Shown here: positions 9,813 through 16,184 of the stretch, one piece after another
Numbering within the stretch: position 1 is the first letter of the stretch
Layout: each line of letters opens with the position of its first letter
Virus record (IMG/VR): IMGVR_UViG_3300045911_000426
Location: 1 to 32,785 of that record
Strand: one strand, 5' to 3'
DNA: 32,785 bases
Origin: a virus
Notes under the pieces: model-generated
What the model saw: the letters and a program-made list of their open reading frames with translations, nothing else
Databases searched by the model: none
What the model was told of the DNA's origin: nothing
Made by a program: the position numbers and the translations under genes

Positions 9813-10322
9813 ATGGATAAATTAAAAAAATTACAAATAGCTTTGTTAGAAACTAAACTTGAAAAGTTAACAGGTAAGAAAATTGTTTATAAAGAAAATA
9901 AAAACCCATTTAACGGTAAATTGTTATATCATTCAACCAATATTATGAATGCTATTAGCATATTACGAAGTGGCGAAATTAAAACATATGAAAATATCTT
10001 AAAAGCAGTAAACCAAAACCCCGAAGATTGGTATGATGATCCTAATTGCGGCAAGTTTGTATATGTTTCGGATTTCCCACACGACAAAACTAACTATTAT
10101 GGCTTATCTGATTTGGATGTTACCTTTGTAATTGATAGTAGCAAAATTAAACATAAAATGTATCAAGCAGATAGAAGCTATGAAGGTGGAACAATTTCTG
10201 TAAAAGGAAATATACCATTAAGCGCAGTAGTAAATGTTTTACTCCATAAATCAGATGAGAATTTAATTAAATTACTAGAAGATAAAAAAATAAAATATTC
10301 AATCCAAACACAAACTAATTAA
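9813..10322 (+). CDS. ADP-ribosyltransferase-like protein with possible head-targeting N-terminus
   Basis: A 169-aa protein in two parts. Residues 1-30 (KLEKLTGKKIVYKE) closely resemble the N-termini of the two LRR proteins at 17106 and 17772 (LEKLTNKKVRLIE), although the rest is unrelated. From residue 36 the sequence KLLYHSTNIMNAISILRSGE fits the first strand and helix of the ART/KptA/DarT-like fold, with H40-S41 in the NAD-binding position. FVYVSDFPH (Y84) and DRSYEGGTISVKG (E124) fit later strand positions, E124 being a candidate catalytic glutamate. T4 injects its ADP-ribosyltransferase Alt from the capsid, which would suit this layout. The fold call is moderate and activity is inferred. 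It lies 28 bp after the frameshifted gene. Confidence 0.55.
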   Translation: MDKLKKLQIALLETKLEKLTGKKIVYKENKNPFNGKLLYHSTNIMNAISILRSGEIKTYENILKAVNQNPEDWYDDPNCGKFVYVSDFPHDKTNYYGLSDLDVTFVIDSSKIKHKMYQADRSYEGGTISVKGNIPLSAVVNVLLHKSDENLIKLLEDKKIKYSIQTQTN

Positions 10323-10333
10323 TATAAAAAAAA

Positions 10334-10561
10334 ATGACATTTATTAAAAATAATATTGCACTTATTATCTTATTATTATTATTAATATCTTTCACTACTA
10401 TCAATATATTAATTAATAACTACAATAATTATAAATTAAAAAAACAAAATCTTAAATTAGATAATACAATACAATTAAATAATAATAAACAAATAATAAA
10501 AGATACAATCATAACAACTATTAAACCCCATCCCGTAGACTATCTCTTTTTGGAAAATTAA
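10334..10561 (+). CDS. Small single-pass membrane protein, possibly spanin-like
   Basis: A 75-aa protein with one N-terminal transmembrane segment (NIALIILLLLLISFTTINIL, about residues 7-26), then a short Lys/Asn-rich helix (YKLKKQNLKLDNTIQLNN) that could be a coiled coil, and a short tail with KPHPVDYLFLEN. This N-in/C-out layout resembles the inner-membrane spanin (Rz) of phages, but the protein is shorter than most and no lysin, holin or overlapping Rz1 gene is seen nearby. It is the last plus-strand gene before the terminator at 10706. The spanin reading is a suggestion only. Confidence 0.6.
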   Translation: MTFIKNNIALIILLLLLISFTTINILINNYNNYKLKKQNLKLDNTIQLNNNKQIIKDTIITTIKPHPVDYLFLEN

Positions 10562-10631
10562 AATTATTAAACAAAAATAATAACAATATTACTATTAATA
10601 ATTAATACCTATATTATTATTCTGTGAAGCG

Positions 10632-10675
10632 CCTAAAAGCTAAAGACTTTTAGGTTTTCTTTGAGAACTTTATAA
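10632..10675 (+). repeat. Recurrent hairpin element, copy 1
   Basis: Perfect 8-bp stem CCTAAAAG / CTTTTAGG with a 7-nt loop (10632-10654), followed by TTTTCTTTGAGAAC and an A/T tail. The same stem plus tail recurs at 15510 (+), 15885 (-), 16661 (-), 16961 (-) and 30395 (+), with degenerate versions at 22402 and 30124. The stem followed by a T-rich tract resembles a rho-independent terminator, and this copy lies about 70 bp beyond the last gene of the plus operon. Confidence 0.7.
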
Positions 10676-10705
10676 AATATTCACAAAATATTATATACCT
10701 TTTTT

Positions 10706-10742
10706 AAAAGAAGATAAAATTAGTTTTTATCTTCTTTTTTTT
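10706..10742 (+). terminator. Strong rho-independent terminator of the plus-strand operon
   Basis: A 14-bp perfect stem (10706-10719 with 10725-10738, arms AAAAGAAGATAAAA and its complement), a 5-nt loop and an uninterrupted T tract. It lies about 145 bp after the last plus-strand gene and 52 bp after the hairpin element, so the operon has two consecutive potential stops. Confidence 0.8.
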
Positions 10743-10763
10743 TTGATATTAATTTGTCGTGAA

Positions 10764-10808
10764 AATCTATAAAACTTATAATTGGGGAATCTATAGAGCT
10801 TATAATTG
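10764..10808 (+). repeat. Pair of 24-bp direct repeats, iteron-like
   Basis: Two units of the form AATCTATARARCTTATAATTG start at 10764 and 10788. They match the half-unit of the 49-bp repeats at 10969 and the copies at 14026 (shared core TATA...TATAATTG). See the 10969 entry. Confidence 0.6.
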
Positions 10809-10968
10809 CTATTAGAAAACAAAAAAGGAAGTAAATGAATATTATTTACATTCATTCAAAGCCTGATAAACCGTTCTCTTCTTTTCATTGCAAGTGATAA
10901 TTAATTAAAAAAGAATTTCTATCAAGAAAGAGTAATTTCTTTATTTGTAAACTCAATTTTAAAACTCA

Positions 10969-11091
10969 TAAAATTTTATAGGTTTTATAATTGGAAATTT
11001 TTATAAACCTATAATTGTAAAATTTTATAGGTTTTATAATTGGAAATTTTTATAAACCTATAATTGTAAAATTTTATAGGTTTTATAATTA
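10969..11091 (+). repeat. 49-bp tandem repeat, 2.5 copies, built of 24-25 bp inverted half-units
   Basis: Units begin at 10969, 11018 and 11067 (partial). The first two are identical. Each contains TTATAGGTTTTATAATTG followed by TTTTTATAAACCTATAATTG; the TATAGGTTT and AAACCTATA parts are inverted relative to each other, so every unit can fold into a hairpin with a 10-bp stem. Each half-unit ends in TATAATTG, which includes a -10-like TATAAT. Candidates are replication-origin iterons, repressor operators or a promoter array. No gene starts immediately downstream on the plus strand. Confidence 0.75.
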
Positions 11092-11374
11092 GTTGAATAA
11101 AAGATATGAGAAAAAGTTGTTTATATAAACACATTCAAAAAAAACTCGGGGTGTGTTTATGTATAATGTAGTATATGCACAATGTAATAATAGTTTTTTT
11201 TTAATCAACAATGAATTTGTAAAATAGTTTTTCTTTGTTATTGTTAATGGTTATTATCGGTTGCTATAAATGACAATGTAAAAGAGTTATAAATATTAAT
11301 ATGAATTATTTTTGTATTTTTACATATAGTAAATTTGAGATTATTTTAAGGGGGGAGTAGATCAGTTATTTATT

Positions 11375-11953
11375 TTATTTAGGGGGAGTATAAAAGTTTC
11401 TCCATTCTTGTTCTGATTTAAATTTACTTTTATATTCATTTCCATTCCATATAAGTTTCCAATCTCCCCATTGTAGATTTTTATTTAAATTCAGTAAATA
11501 TGGTTTTACTCCAAATGTTTTGCAACCTAGTTCATTTGCTAGTTCAAGTGTAAATGGGAAGCACTCTAAATTAGCATCAGAAAGAATTTTCAATCCGTGT
11601 TCTAATATTTCTTTTACTTCTTGTTTTGATTTTTCCTTATCAATTATCATTGACAATCTCCCACTATGAATAAAATTATGGCAATAGTGGCAAAGCGGTT
11701 CAATAGATATTATTTCGCAAATTCCATTTTGATAATCTATTTTCCAAAATTCATGTGCTTCTAGCCATTTATGTTTTTTTGCTTTTTCTTTAGCAACGCC
11801 ACAAGCGACACAATGATAATTTGTTGAGGTATATGCTATTTTTCTTGCATTATCCCACCATTTTCTTCCCATTATTTCTCTTGGAGCAATTCCATGCAAT
11901 GGTTTCGGGATATGCGGATGTGTTAATATTTCTGGTTTTAAATTCATGTTCAT
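11375..11953 (-). CDS. HNH-type endonuclease-like zinc protein
   Basis: A 192-aa protein. C48-x2-C51 (HCVACG) is followed by WLEAHEFWKIDY with H67, then EPLCHYCHNFIH with C88-x2-C91, H92 and H96. The order Cys pair, 'eaHE.w.yd', Cys pair, H...H is that of a phage HNH-type family in which the two Cys pairs bind structural zinc and the histidines form the beta-beta-alpha metal site. The N-terminus (KPLHGIAPREIMGRKWWDNAR) carries a helix with aromatic and basic residues. It is the last gene of the long minus-strand cassette, 58 bp after the RNA ligase. Phage HNH proteins may be homing, packaging or host-DNA nucleases; which one applies here is not visible. The ATG at 11953 was chosen; a second ATG lies two codons in. 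Confidence 0.7.
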   Translation of the reverse strand: MNMNLKPEILTHPHIPKPLHGIAPREIMGRKWWDNARKIAYTSTNYHCVACGVAKEKAKKHKWLEAHEFWKIDYQNGICEIISIEPLCHYCHNFIHSGRLSMIIDKEKSKQEVKEILEHGLKILSDANLECFPFTLELANELGCKTFGVKPYLLNLNKNLQWGDWKLIWNGNEYKSKFKSEQEWRNFYTPPK

Positions 11954-12011
11954 TAAGTTTTAAATTTGTTTAATAAACAAATCAATCAATATAAGTTTCA
12001 TTATTTTTAAT

Positions 12012-12713
12012 TTACAATTCTTTCCAATTCCAAGTTATTTGTCCGTTATTTTTTTCAGGGAAATATTTCCCATCGATCTTAGAGTGTTTTACGTATTTAG
12101 CAACAAAATCAACTTTCCCTTTTCTTTCAACTCTATATATGACACCTTCAACCTCGTCAACTGCTCCGTGTCCAGATACTTCTACTTTTTTTAACACTTT
12201 ATCAACAGAAATCGGTTGTCCAATATGAACAAGATTAGGAATAACAAAACCTAAAGGTAATACTTTAAGCAAAAAATTATGATAGGTAAGTCTTTCATTG
12301 TTTACAAACAAGTCAAAGACAACAAATGGTTCGTGTTTAAGCTTATAAATAGTACCATGCGCTTGAGCTAACCATTCACCACATACTCTTTCGTTTTCAT
12401 TTAATAATTTATCAAATCTTTTTTCATTTGCTTTTACCCACCTTGAAAATAAATGATGCTGCTCATACGGCGATGTATCAGCTAAGTACCCGCTTCGTAC
12501 AAGAGGTAATATTTGACCGTTTAATTTTACAACACAGCAATTTGAGCCGTCAAGTTTTTCTTGAACAATTATTAAATCATTTTCATCTCTTGCTTTCTTT
12601 GTCGCAATTAATGCTTGTCCTATTTCAATATGGTGGTCTCCAGGGCCTAACCTACTGTTAGGTAAGTGTGGTATTGAGCCATATGCTTTTTGGCCAAGCG
12701 GTTTTTTATTCAT
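12012..12713 (-). CDS. RNA ligase (Rnl2-type nucleotidyltransferase)
   Basis: A 233-aa protein from the ATG at 12713. The open frame extends upstream to a TTG at 12749, but the ATG directly precedes KKPLGQKAYGSIPHL, the typical start of this family. Motif I is QEKLDGSNCC with K53 as the adenylated lysine; GEWLAQAHGTIY and FVVFDLF follow (motif IIIa region), then VEGVIYRVER (motif IV) and VAKYVKHSK (motif V). This is a complete catalytic core without an extra C-terminal domain. Such ligases seal nicks in RNA and in phages often counter host tRNA-cleaving defences; no polynucleotide kinase partner is seen in the window. It sits in the minus-strand cassette upstream of the HNH gene. Confidence 0.9.
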   Translation of the reverse strand: MNKKPLGQKAYGSIPHLPNSRLGPGDHHIEIGQALIATKKARDENDLIIVQEKLDGSNCCVVKLNGQILPLVRSGYLADTSPYEQHHLFSRWVKANEKRFDKLLNENERVCGEWLAQAHGTIYKLKHEPFVVFDLFVNNERLTYHNFLLKVLPLGFVIPNLVHIGQPISVDKVLKKVEVSGHGAVDEVEGVIYRVERKGKVDFVAKYVKHSKIDGKYFPEKNNGQITWNWKEL

Positions 12714-12872
12714 GTTTTTTATTTTAGATTTTTTGCATAAAAATATCAATAATTAAGAATAAAAGCAAATCACAAAATAGTCTTTAATTTTAAAGTTATT
12801 GATTAAACGTTTGAAAGTAGAAAATACACGTTCAATTGTTTTTTTTGTATTTTCGCTTTTGTTTCTATTGTT

Positions 12873-13475
12873 TTAAATTTTAACCTCAATTACTTCTCCT
12901 TCTGGGGTGGGTTTTGTTCTTAATTTTCCACCGTCCATTTCTAAATTAATTACATCAGGTAGTTTAGGTTGGTTTAGTGATTGAATGATTTTATTTTTAT
13001 ATTTATCTCTTTCCGAGTTGAATATTCTATATTCAGCTATATCAAATGCCATTGTAATAGCATTTTCTAAATCTTCTTCTGTATAACTTTTACTAAACTT
13101 ATTGTGTTTTATAAAATTTTCTCTTTTTTGTTTGTTTATGTCAATAGAATTGTGTAACTCTATTGGGTATAAAGTTAAAGCTATTTCTTCAACACTCTGC
13201 TCAACAAACTTAATCACTGGAATAGATTTGTCAATAAGTTTAGTTGAGGCTATGATATATGCAATATCACCATTTGATGAATTAATAAATGAATTGTTTA
13301 ATATAACATTATATTTAATATCGTAATAATAATTAGATTTTAACCTATTAGATTTATCTACAATAATCCAATAATCATCTACTTTTACTTTAATAGGTTT
13401 TAAACTATCTACTATTTTACCATTTACACATACCGCCGTAAATACATGGTGTTTTGGTATTTCTATTACTTTCAT
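12873..13475 (-). CDS. Conserved-looking phage protein of unknown function
   Basis: A 200-aa protein. The N-terminal half is strand-rich (KHHVFTAVCVNGKIVDSL, DDYWIIVD, DIAYIIASTKLI). The C-terminal half is helical, with YTEEDLENAITMAFDIAEY near residues 131-149, a style of segment I associate with hypothetical proteins of Bacteroidota phages. It ends in a Pro/Gly-rich tail (GGKLRTKPTPEGEVIEVKI). It lies 20 bp after the 13495 gene, so they probably share the promoter near 13914. No catalytic motif is recognised. Confidence 0.7.
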   Translation of the reverse strand: MKVIEIPKHHVFTAVCVNGKIVDSLKPIKVKVDDYWIIVDKSNRLKSNYYYDIKYNVILNNSFINSSNGDIAYIIASTKLIDKSIPVIKFVEQSVEEIALTLYPIELHNSIDINKQKRENFIKHNKFSKSYTEEDLENAITMAFDIAEYRIFNSERDKYKNKIIQSLNQPKLPDVINLEMDGGKLRTKPTPEGEVIEVKI

Positions 13476-13494
13476 TGTATTATTTTTTTAAAAG

Positions 13495-13881
13495 TTATTT
13501 TAAAGAATTAAGACATTCTTGCATTTCATTTGTTTGTGCAAATTTACAATATCTAATTAAATCACCCACATCATAATAGTTCGGGTTTAATGATTTGTAA
13601 TAATCTAACATATCCTGTGTCTGTGCTTTTGAACAGTAGGTAATTAACCAGCGTAAATGAGATAAGTCGTTTCCTCTCCTTCTAATTTCCTCAATAGCAT
13701 CAAACTCTTCTGGCAAATCATTATATGCCCTACAAGGAGGTTTTAATAAATCAGATTTCCTTATAATTAATTTTGGCAGTTTCTTATTGTGCTTTTGAAT
13801 AATTTTGGCAATAAAGCTACAGATTAATTTTATATATTTCCCTTCTTTTAATTCTTTAAATTTTTGATTGTTGTTTTTCAT
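13495..13881 (-). CDS. Small unknown protein with internal helical duplication
   Basis: A 128-aa protein with a basic N-terminus. The C-terminal half contains two similar segments, LRWLITYCSKAQTQDMLDYY and LIRYCKFAQTNEMQECLNSL, each ending in an acidic amphipathic helix, so an internal repeat of about 30 residues is likely. An EEFDAIEEIRRRGNDLSH segment precedes them. It is the first gene behind the promoter-like site at 13914-13921 and just downstream of the iteron-like repeats at 14026-14092. Function unknown. Confidence 0.65.
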   Translation of the reverse strand: MKNNNQKFKELKEGKYIKLICSFIAKIIQKHNKKLPKLIIRKSDLLKPPCRAYNDLPEEFDAIEEIRRRGNDLSHLRWLITYCSKAQTQDMLDYYKSLNPNYYDVGDLIRYCKFAQTNEMQECLNSLK

Positions 13882-13913
13882 ATTAAGTTTTGTTTATTTT
13901 AATTTGTTACCCC

Positions 13914-13944
13914 TAAAGATATGTTAAATTGTTTAAATTAATTA
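13914..13944 (-). promoter_or_regulatory. Bacteroidota-type promoter-like site, copy 1 (weak -33)
   Basis: On the minus strand TATCTTTA (13914-13921) fits the -7 box TAnnTTTG except for its last base and is followed by GGGGTAACAAATTAAAA, nearly the same leader as the copies at 15467 and 16145. The TTG expected 20 nt upstream is not present here. It lies 33 bp before the ATG of the 13495-13881 gene. Confidence 0.45.
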
Positions 13945-14025
13945 AAGGATTATTTTTTTTTGTATATAACTGGTAAATTAATTAGCCAATTTTTGAATTT
14001 AAAAACATTTTGGATAATAGTGGTT

Positions 14026-14092
14026 AAATTTATAGATCTTATAATTGAGAATTTTTATAAACCTATAATTGTAAAATTTTATAGGTTTTATT
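14026..14092 (-). repeat. Second locus of the iteron-like 24-25 bp repeats
   Basis: Nearly three half-units: one ending ATAATTG at 14047, one ending at 14071 and one up to 14092. They share 20-base stretches with the array at 10969 about 3 kb away. It lies between the gene ending at 14111 and the promoter-like site for the 13881 gene, where an operator would be expected. Confidence 0.7.
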
Positions 14093-14110
14093 AATAAAAT
14101 AGTGTTGATA

Positions 14111-14338
14111 TTATGTGTCATATAATTTGATTAAATCATCATTACAGGTGTGTAATTCATCATCCAATGGTAAAATGCAACGAAGTTCATCGTGCATACC
14201 AAATTGACGGTTACAGTTTTTACATTCAATCTCTCTCAAATATGGAGTGATTTTGCGTTTTAATTTATAGTTATGTATAAAGCTACATTTCCTTTTCAAT
14301 ATAACTGACTGCTTTATCAAACGATTTATCAATACCAT
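14111..14338 (-). CDS. Small zinc-finger-like protein
   Basis: A frame of up to 75 aa containing RKITPYLREIECKNCNRQFG, then DELRCILPLDDELHTCND. The CxxC pair followed by two further cysteines suggests one zinc site, and the 'LREIeCknC.RqFg' pattern resembles small phage zinc proteins of unknown role. From the ATG at 14338 it overlaps the upstream gene by 56 nt. A TTG just ahead of KRKCSFIH, near the stop of the upstream gene, may be the true start, giving roughly 60 aa. Function unknown. Confidence 0.6.
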   Translation of the reverse strand: MVLINRLIKQSVILKRKCSFIHNYKLKRKITPYLREIECKNCNRQFGMHDELRCILPLDDELHTCNDDLIKLYDT

Positions 14339-14558
14339 TTTTCAAAATGCGCAAACTATCTTTATCTTTCTGTAATACGCATTTCACAAGAAACGGGTTA
14401 GCTATTATAAATTCAATAAAGTAATTATAAACATTACCATATAAATTTTGCTCATTATAATTGTCGCTAACCTTATCATTCATTATACGCATTATTTCTA
14501 TTCTACCTTTTTCGGTCTTTGCGTATTTTTTTAACATCCAAGTGAAAATCGTTTTCAT
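14283..14558 (-). CDS. Small unknown helical protein
   Basis: A 91-aa, mainly helical protein (WMLKKYAKTEKGRIEIMRIM near the start, FDKAVSYIEKEM at the end). A start at 14558 gives a plausible basic N-terminus. Its stop overlaps the zinc-finger-like gene downstream, suggesting coupled translation. No membrane segment or metal-binding cluster. Not recognised. Confidence 0.6.
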   Translation of the reverse strand: MKTIFTWMLKKYAKTEKGRIEIMRIMNDKVSDNYNEQNLYGNVYNYFIEFIIANPFLVKCVLQKDKDSLRILKNGIDKSFDKAVSYIEKEM

Positions 14559-14713
14559 TTTGTTTCAATTTTAAGTTTCTATTAATAATCCGTCTAGTAG
14601 GTAACGGCGGTTTGGCAAAAGTTGTCATAAAGTTTTGATTGTGGGACTATCCATGATAGAGATGTTAATGCAGCAAAAAATATTAAAAATATATTTTTTA
14701 ACAAATATTCACC

Positions 14714-15055
14714 TTAGGTGTTTCGCTTTAAAAATATTTCAAAATTATCGCTACAATCGTTTTCATAAAAAACACAATCAAAATATTTTGCTATTATTCT
14801 AAATGCTTCTGTTTTGTTTTTATTTGGTCTATCAGAACTGAAAGAAGAACAATGTGTTATTTTTCCATCAGAATGATATATTTTGTTATCTTTTGTAAAA
14901 TAGCAGAAAATATTTTCACCATTATAATCAAAAGAAATGCGTTTTAAATCAAAGGGACTTTCATGAATTTTTACATTATCAAATTCATTTTCTATTACAG
15001 TTCTTATTGTTTCAAAATCTATTTTTTTCGGGAATTGTATTTGTGTTGTAATCAT
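14714..15055 (-). CDS. Small unknown alpha/beta protein
   Basis: A 113-aa protein with alternating strands and helices: TTQIQFPKKIDFETIRTVIE, then RISFDYNGENIFCYFTKDN and a helix TEAFRIIAKYF. There are four cysteines but no regular metal-binding spacing. It has its own leader of about 70 bp, and the gap downstream of it (14559-14713) holds the unusually G/C-rich island described in the findings. No family recognised. Confidence 0.65.
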   Translation of the reverse strand: MITTQIQFPKKIDFETIRTVIENEFDNVKIHESPFDLKRISFDYNGENIFCYFTKDNKIYHSDGKITHCSSFSSDRPNKNKTEAFRIIAKYFDCVFYENDCSDNFEIFLKRNT

Positions 15056-15124
15056 ATTTATTTTTTTTAATTTAAAAAGTAATTAATTAATATAATTGCT
15101 TAGTAAATCGAGCAATGCAAGAAG

Positions 15125-15337
15125 TTAAACTATAATAAATCCGAGTGAATTTATAAACTCTATACATTCCTCTTCTGATTCTTTATCAATTATATAATGT
15201 GTTGCTTCTGGAGAAATATCTATAACTAAAACAACTTGCCAACCATGTGAGCTTTCGTGATCCCAATTTTCTCCGGTGTTCTTATAAGGTTTTCTAATAA
15301 ATGCTTCTACTATTTTATCTTTATTTATTGCTCTCAT
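15125..15337 (-). CDS. Small unknown protein
   Basis: A 70-aa protein containing GENWDHESSHGWQVVLVIDI and ending EECIEFINSLGFIIV. A partial copy of its last 15 codons stands upstream at 15382-15429, so this gene has been partly duplicated. The promoter-like site at 15467-15497 faces it across that fragment. Function unknown. Confidence 0.65.
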   Translation of the reverse strand: MRAINKDKIVEAFIRKPYKNTGENWDHESSHGWQVVLVIDISPEATHYIIDKESEEECIEFINSLGFIIV

Positions 15338-15381
15338 ATCTTGTTTATTTTAATAATTTTTATATTGTCAAATTCATTAAA

Positions 15382-15447
15382 CTAAACCGAAATAAATCTG
15401 AGTGAATTTATAAACTCTATACATTCTTTGTGGATGAATCGTAAATA
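15382..15447 (-). pseudogene. Gene fragment: copy of the 3' end of the 15125 gene
   Basis: A short open stretch reads HKECIEFINSLRFISV then stop, against EECIEFINSLGFIIV then stop in the neighbouring gene. At DNA level 15391-15426 and 15134-15169 differ at one of 36 positions. An in-frame stop lies directly upstream, so no protein is made from an intact gene. It looks like a recent recombination scar. Confidence 0.7.
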
Positions 15448-15466
15448 TTATTTTAATTTATTACTC

Positions 15467-15497
15467 TAAAGATATGTTAAAGTAAGTAACTAAACAA
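15467..15497 (-). promoter_or_regulatory. Bacteroidota-type promoter, copy 2
   Basis: On the minus strand TTG (15495-15497), a 20-nt spacer and TATCTTTA (15467-15474), followed by GAGTAATAAATTAAAA. The spacing and flanks match the site at 16145-16175. It would drive the remnant at 15382 and the gene at 15125-15337. Confidence 0.6.
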
Positions 15498-15509
15498 CTT
15501 TTTATATAG

Positions 15510-15554
15510 CCTAAAAGCTAAAGACTTTTAGGTTTTCTTTGAGAACTATATAAA
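15510..15554 (+). repeat. Recurrent hairpin element, copy 2
   Basis: Perfect CCTAAAAG / CTTTTAGG stem (15510-15532) with a TTTTCTTTGAGAAC tail on the plus strand, in a region transcribed from the minus strand. The minus-strand mini-ORF at 15518-15634 ends inside it, and the promoter at 15467-15497 begins just beyond it. Confidence 0.7.
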
Positions 15555-15634
15555 AACCAAGTTAATAAGCGATCTACAAAATAAGTTGTTCCACTAAATG
15601 CTAAAAAGAAAATTATTGTTAATATCAATTTCAT
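15518..15634 (-). CDS. Possible 38-aa membrane mini-protein
   Basis: An ATG at 15634 opens a 38-codon frame with a clear hydrophobic segment (KLILTIIFFLAFSG) and a basic end (YSSQRKPKSL), ending at a TAG inside the hairpin element. Phages often encode such single-pass peptides. Support is limited to the composition and to the similar mini-ORF at 16007-16108; whether it is expressed is unknown. Confidence 0.4.
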   Translation of the reverse strand: MKLILTIIFFLAFSGTTYFVDRLLTWFLYSSQRKPKSL

Positions 15635-15676
15635 ATTTATTTATTTTTAAGTTTAACTCTTTTATGTATCATTTTG

Positions 15677-15859
15677 TCAAAGACTTTTTTTATCTTCATC
15701 TTTTGTAATTTTACAAGTTTCACTGTGATAACAATCTGCATACCATTTAGCTTGTTGCAAGAAAATAGAGGTAGCACAGCCTTCACATATTGGTGTTGCC
15801 TTAAAATTTATGTTAAAAACAACTTTAGTTTTAGCTCCACAAACTTTACACTTTTTCAT
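15677..15859 (-). CDS. Small zinc-ribbon protein
   Basis: A 60-aa protein. KKCKVCGAKTKVVFNINFK is followed by TPICEGCATSIFLQQAKWY, giving two CxxC pairs about 20 residues apart that can form one zinc ribbon, and then a charged tail. I recall similar short proteins from Bacteroidota phages, which supports the host inference. Role unknown; nucleic-acid or protein binding is likely. A hairpin element (15885-15927) lies about 25 bp upstream of its ATG. Confidence 0.75.
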   Translation of the reverse strand: MKKCKVCGAKTKVVFNINFKATPICEGCATSIFLQQAKWYADCYHSETCKITKDEDKKSL

Positions 15860-15884
15860 TTTTATAATTTTAAGTTTTATATGA

Positions 15885-15927
15885 TTTTCTAAAGAAAACT
15901 TAAAAGTCTTTAACTTTTAGATACTTC
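15885..15927 (-). repeat. Recurrent hairpin element, copy 3
   Basis: On the minus strand the element starts at the TGA of the 23-codon mini-ORF (15926-15928), reads AGTATCTAAAAGTTAAAGAC and continues into CTTTTAAGTTTTCTTT before the zinc-ribbon gene. The stem has one or two mismatches. The 5' part is nearly identical to the sequence after the stop codon at 22401. Confidence 0.6.
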
Positions 15928-15997
15928 ACTTTTTTTCTTGATTATTGTTTTTTATAAACAATATTAGGCTTGCTAAAAACGATATTTGTGAATTCAT
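15926..15997 (-). CDS. Possible 23-aa hydrophobic mini-peptide
   Basis: A frame from an ATG at 15997 reads NSQISFLASLILFIKNNNQEKK and stops exactly where the hairpin element starts, as real genes do at 22401 and 30123. It follows the 33-aa mini-ORF by 9 bp. It may equally be chance. Confidence 0.25.
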   Translation of the reverse strand: MNSQISFLASLILFIKNNNQEKK

Positions 15998-16006
15998 AAG
16001 CCAAAT

Positions 16007-16108
16007 TTAGGTTTCAATATCCCTATCGTTTTCAATATCGTAAGCAAAAATTAAAAAGTATATTATTCCTAAGAGAAAACAAAGAGCTGCTTTTGATCGA
16101 TTTGTCAT
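16007..16108 (-). CDS. Possible 33-aa membrane mini-protein
   Basis: An ATG at 16108 opens a frame reading TNRSKAALCFLLGIIYFLIF then AYDIENDRDIET. It has a basic start, one membrane span and an acidic tail, a convincing layout for a tiny inner-membrane protein. It is preceded at the right distance (about 37 bp) by the best promoter-like site in the cassette (16145-16175). Function unknown. Confidence 0.5.
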   Translation of the reverse strand: MTNRSKAALCFLLGIIYFLIFAYDIENDRDIET

Positions 16109-16144
16109 AAAATTAATTTTAAAAATGTTTTTAATTTGTTACCC

Positions 16145-16175
16145 TAAACATATATTAAAATAAGTAACCAAACAA
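16145..16175 (-). promoter_or_regulatory. Bacteroidota-type promoter, copy 3
   Basis: On the minus strand TTG (16173-16175), a 20-nt spacer and TATGTTTA (16145-16152), then GGGTAACAAATTAAAAAC. It differs from the known TAnnTTTG box only in the last base. The same spacing and downstream GTAACAAATTAAAA are seen around 15467 and 13914. Confidence 0.6.
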
Positions 16176-16184
16176 CTTTTTTTC

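Larger units (their letters stand above)
10562..11374 (+). other. Non-coding convergent junction (813 bp)
   Basis: No credible gene on either strand. It separates the plus-strand operon ending at 10561 from minus-strand genes ending at 11375. It holds, in order, a recurrent hairpin element, a strong terminator, two 24-bp direct repeats, an imperfect hairpin around 10834-10856, the 49-bp tandem repeats at 10969-11091, and a hairpin with 9-bp arms (ATAAACACA at 11125-11133, TGTGTTTAT at 11152-11160). Near 11349 a short G-run repeats the end of the HNH gene. So many repeats at a convergent junction suggest more than a terminator zone; an origin or a small RNA is possible. Confidence 0.6.

Noticed and set aside
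10969-11091. CRISPR array
   Set aside because: The units are contiguous without unique spacers and are internally inverted, so they are tandem iteron-like repeats.
11125-11160. Terminator for the minus-strand operon
   Set aside because: The 9-bp stem is good, but the loop is 18 nt and no proper T tract follows directly on either strand.
12714-12749. N-terminal extension of the RNA ligase to 12749
   Set aside because: The upstream start is a TTG and the added 12 residues are lysine-rich filler, whereas the ATG at 12713 sits at the usual family start.
14503-14628. Minus-strand 41-codon frame starting MTTFAKPPLPTRRI
   Set aside because: It overlaps the better-supported 14283-14558 gene in another frame, and its unusual start comes from the G/C-rich island rather than from coding constraint.
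15674-15892. Plus-strand 72-codon frame rich in F and C
   Set aside because: It mirrors the zinc-ribbon gene on the other strand; the latter has paired CxxC motifs and a coherent sequence.
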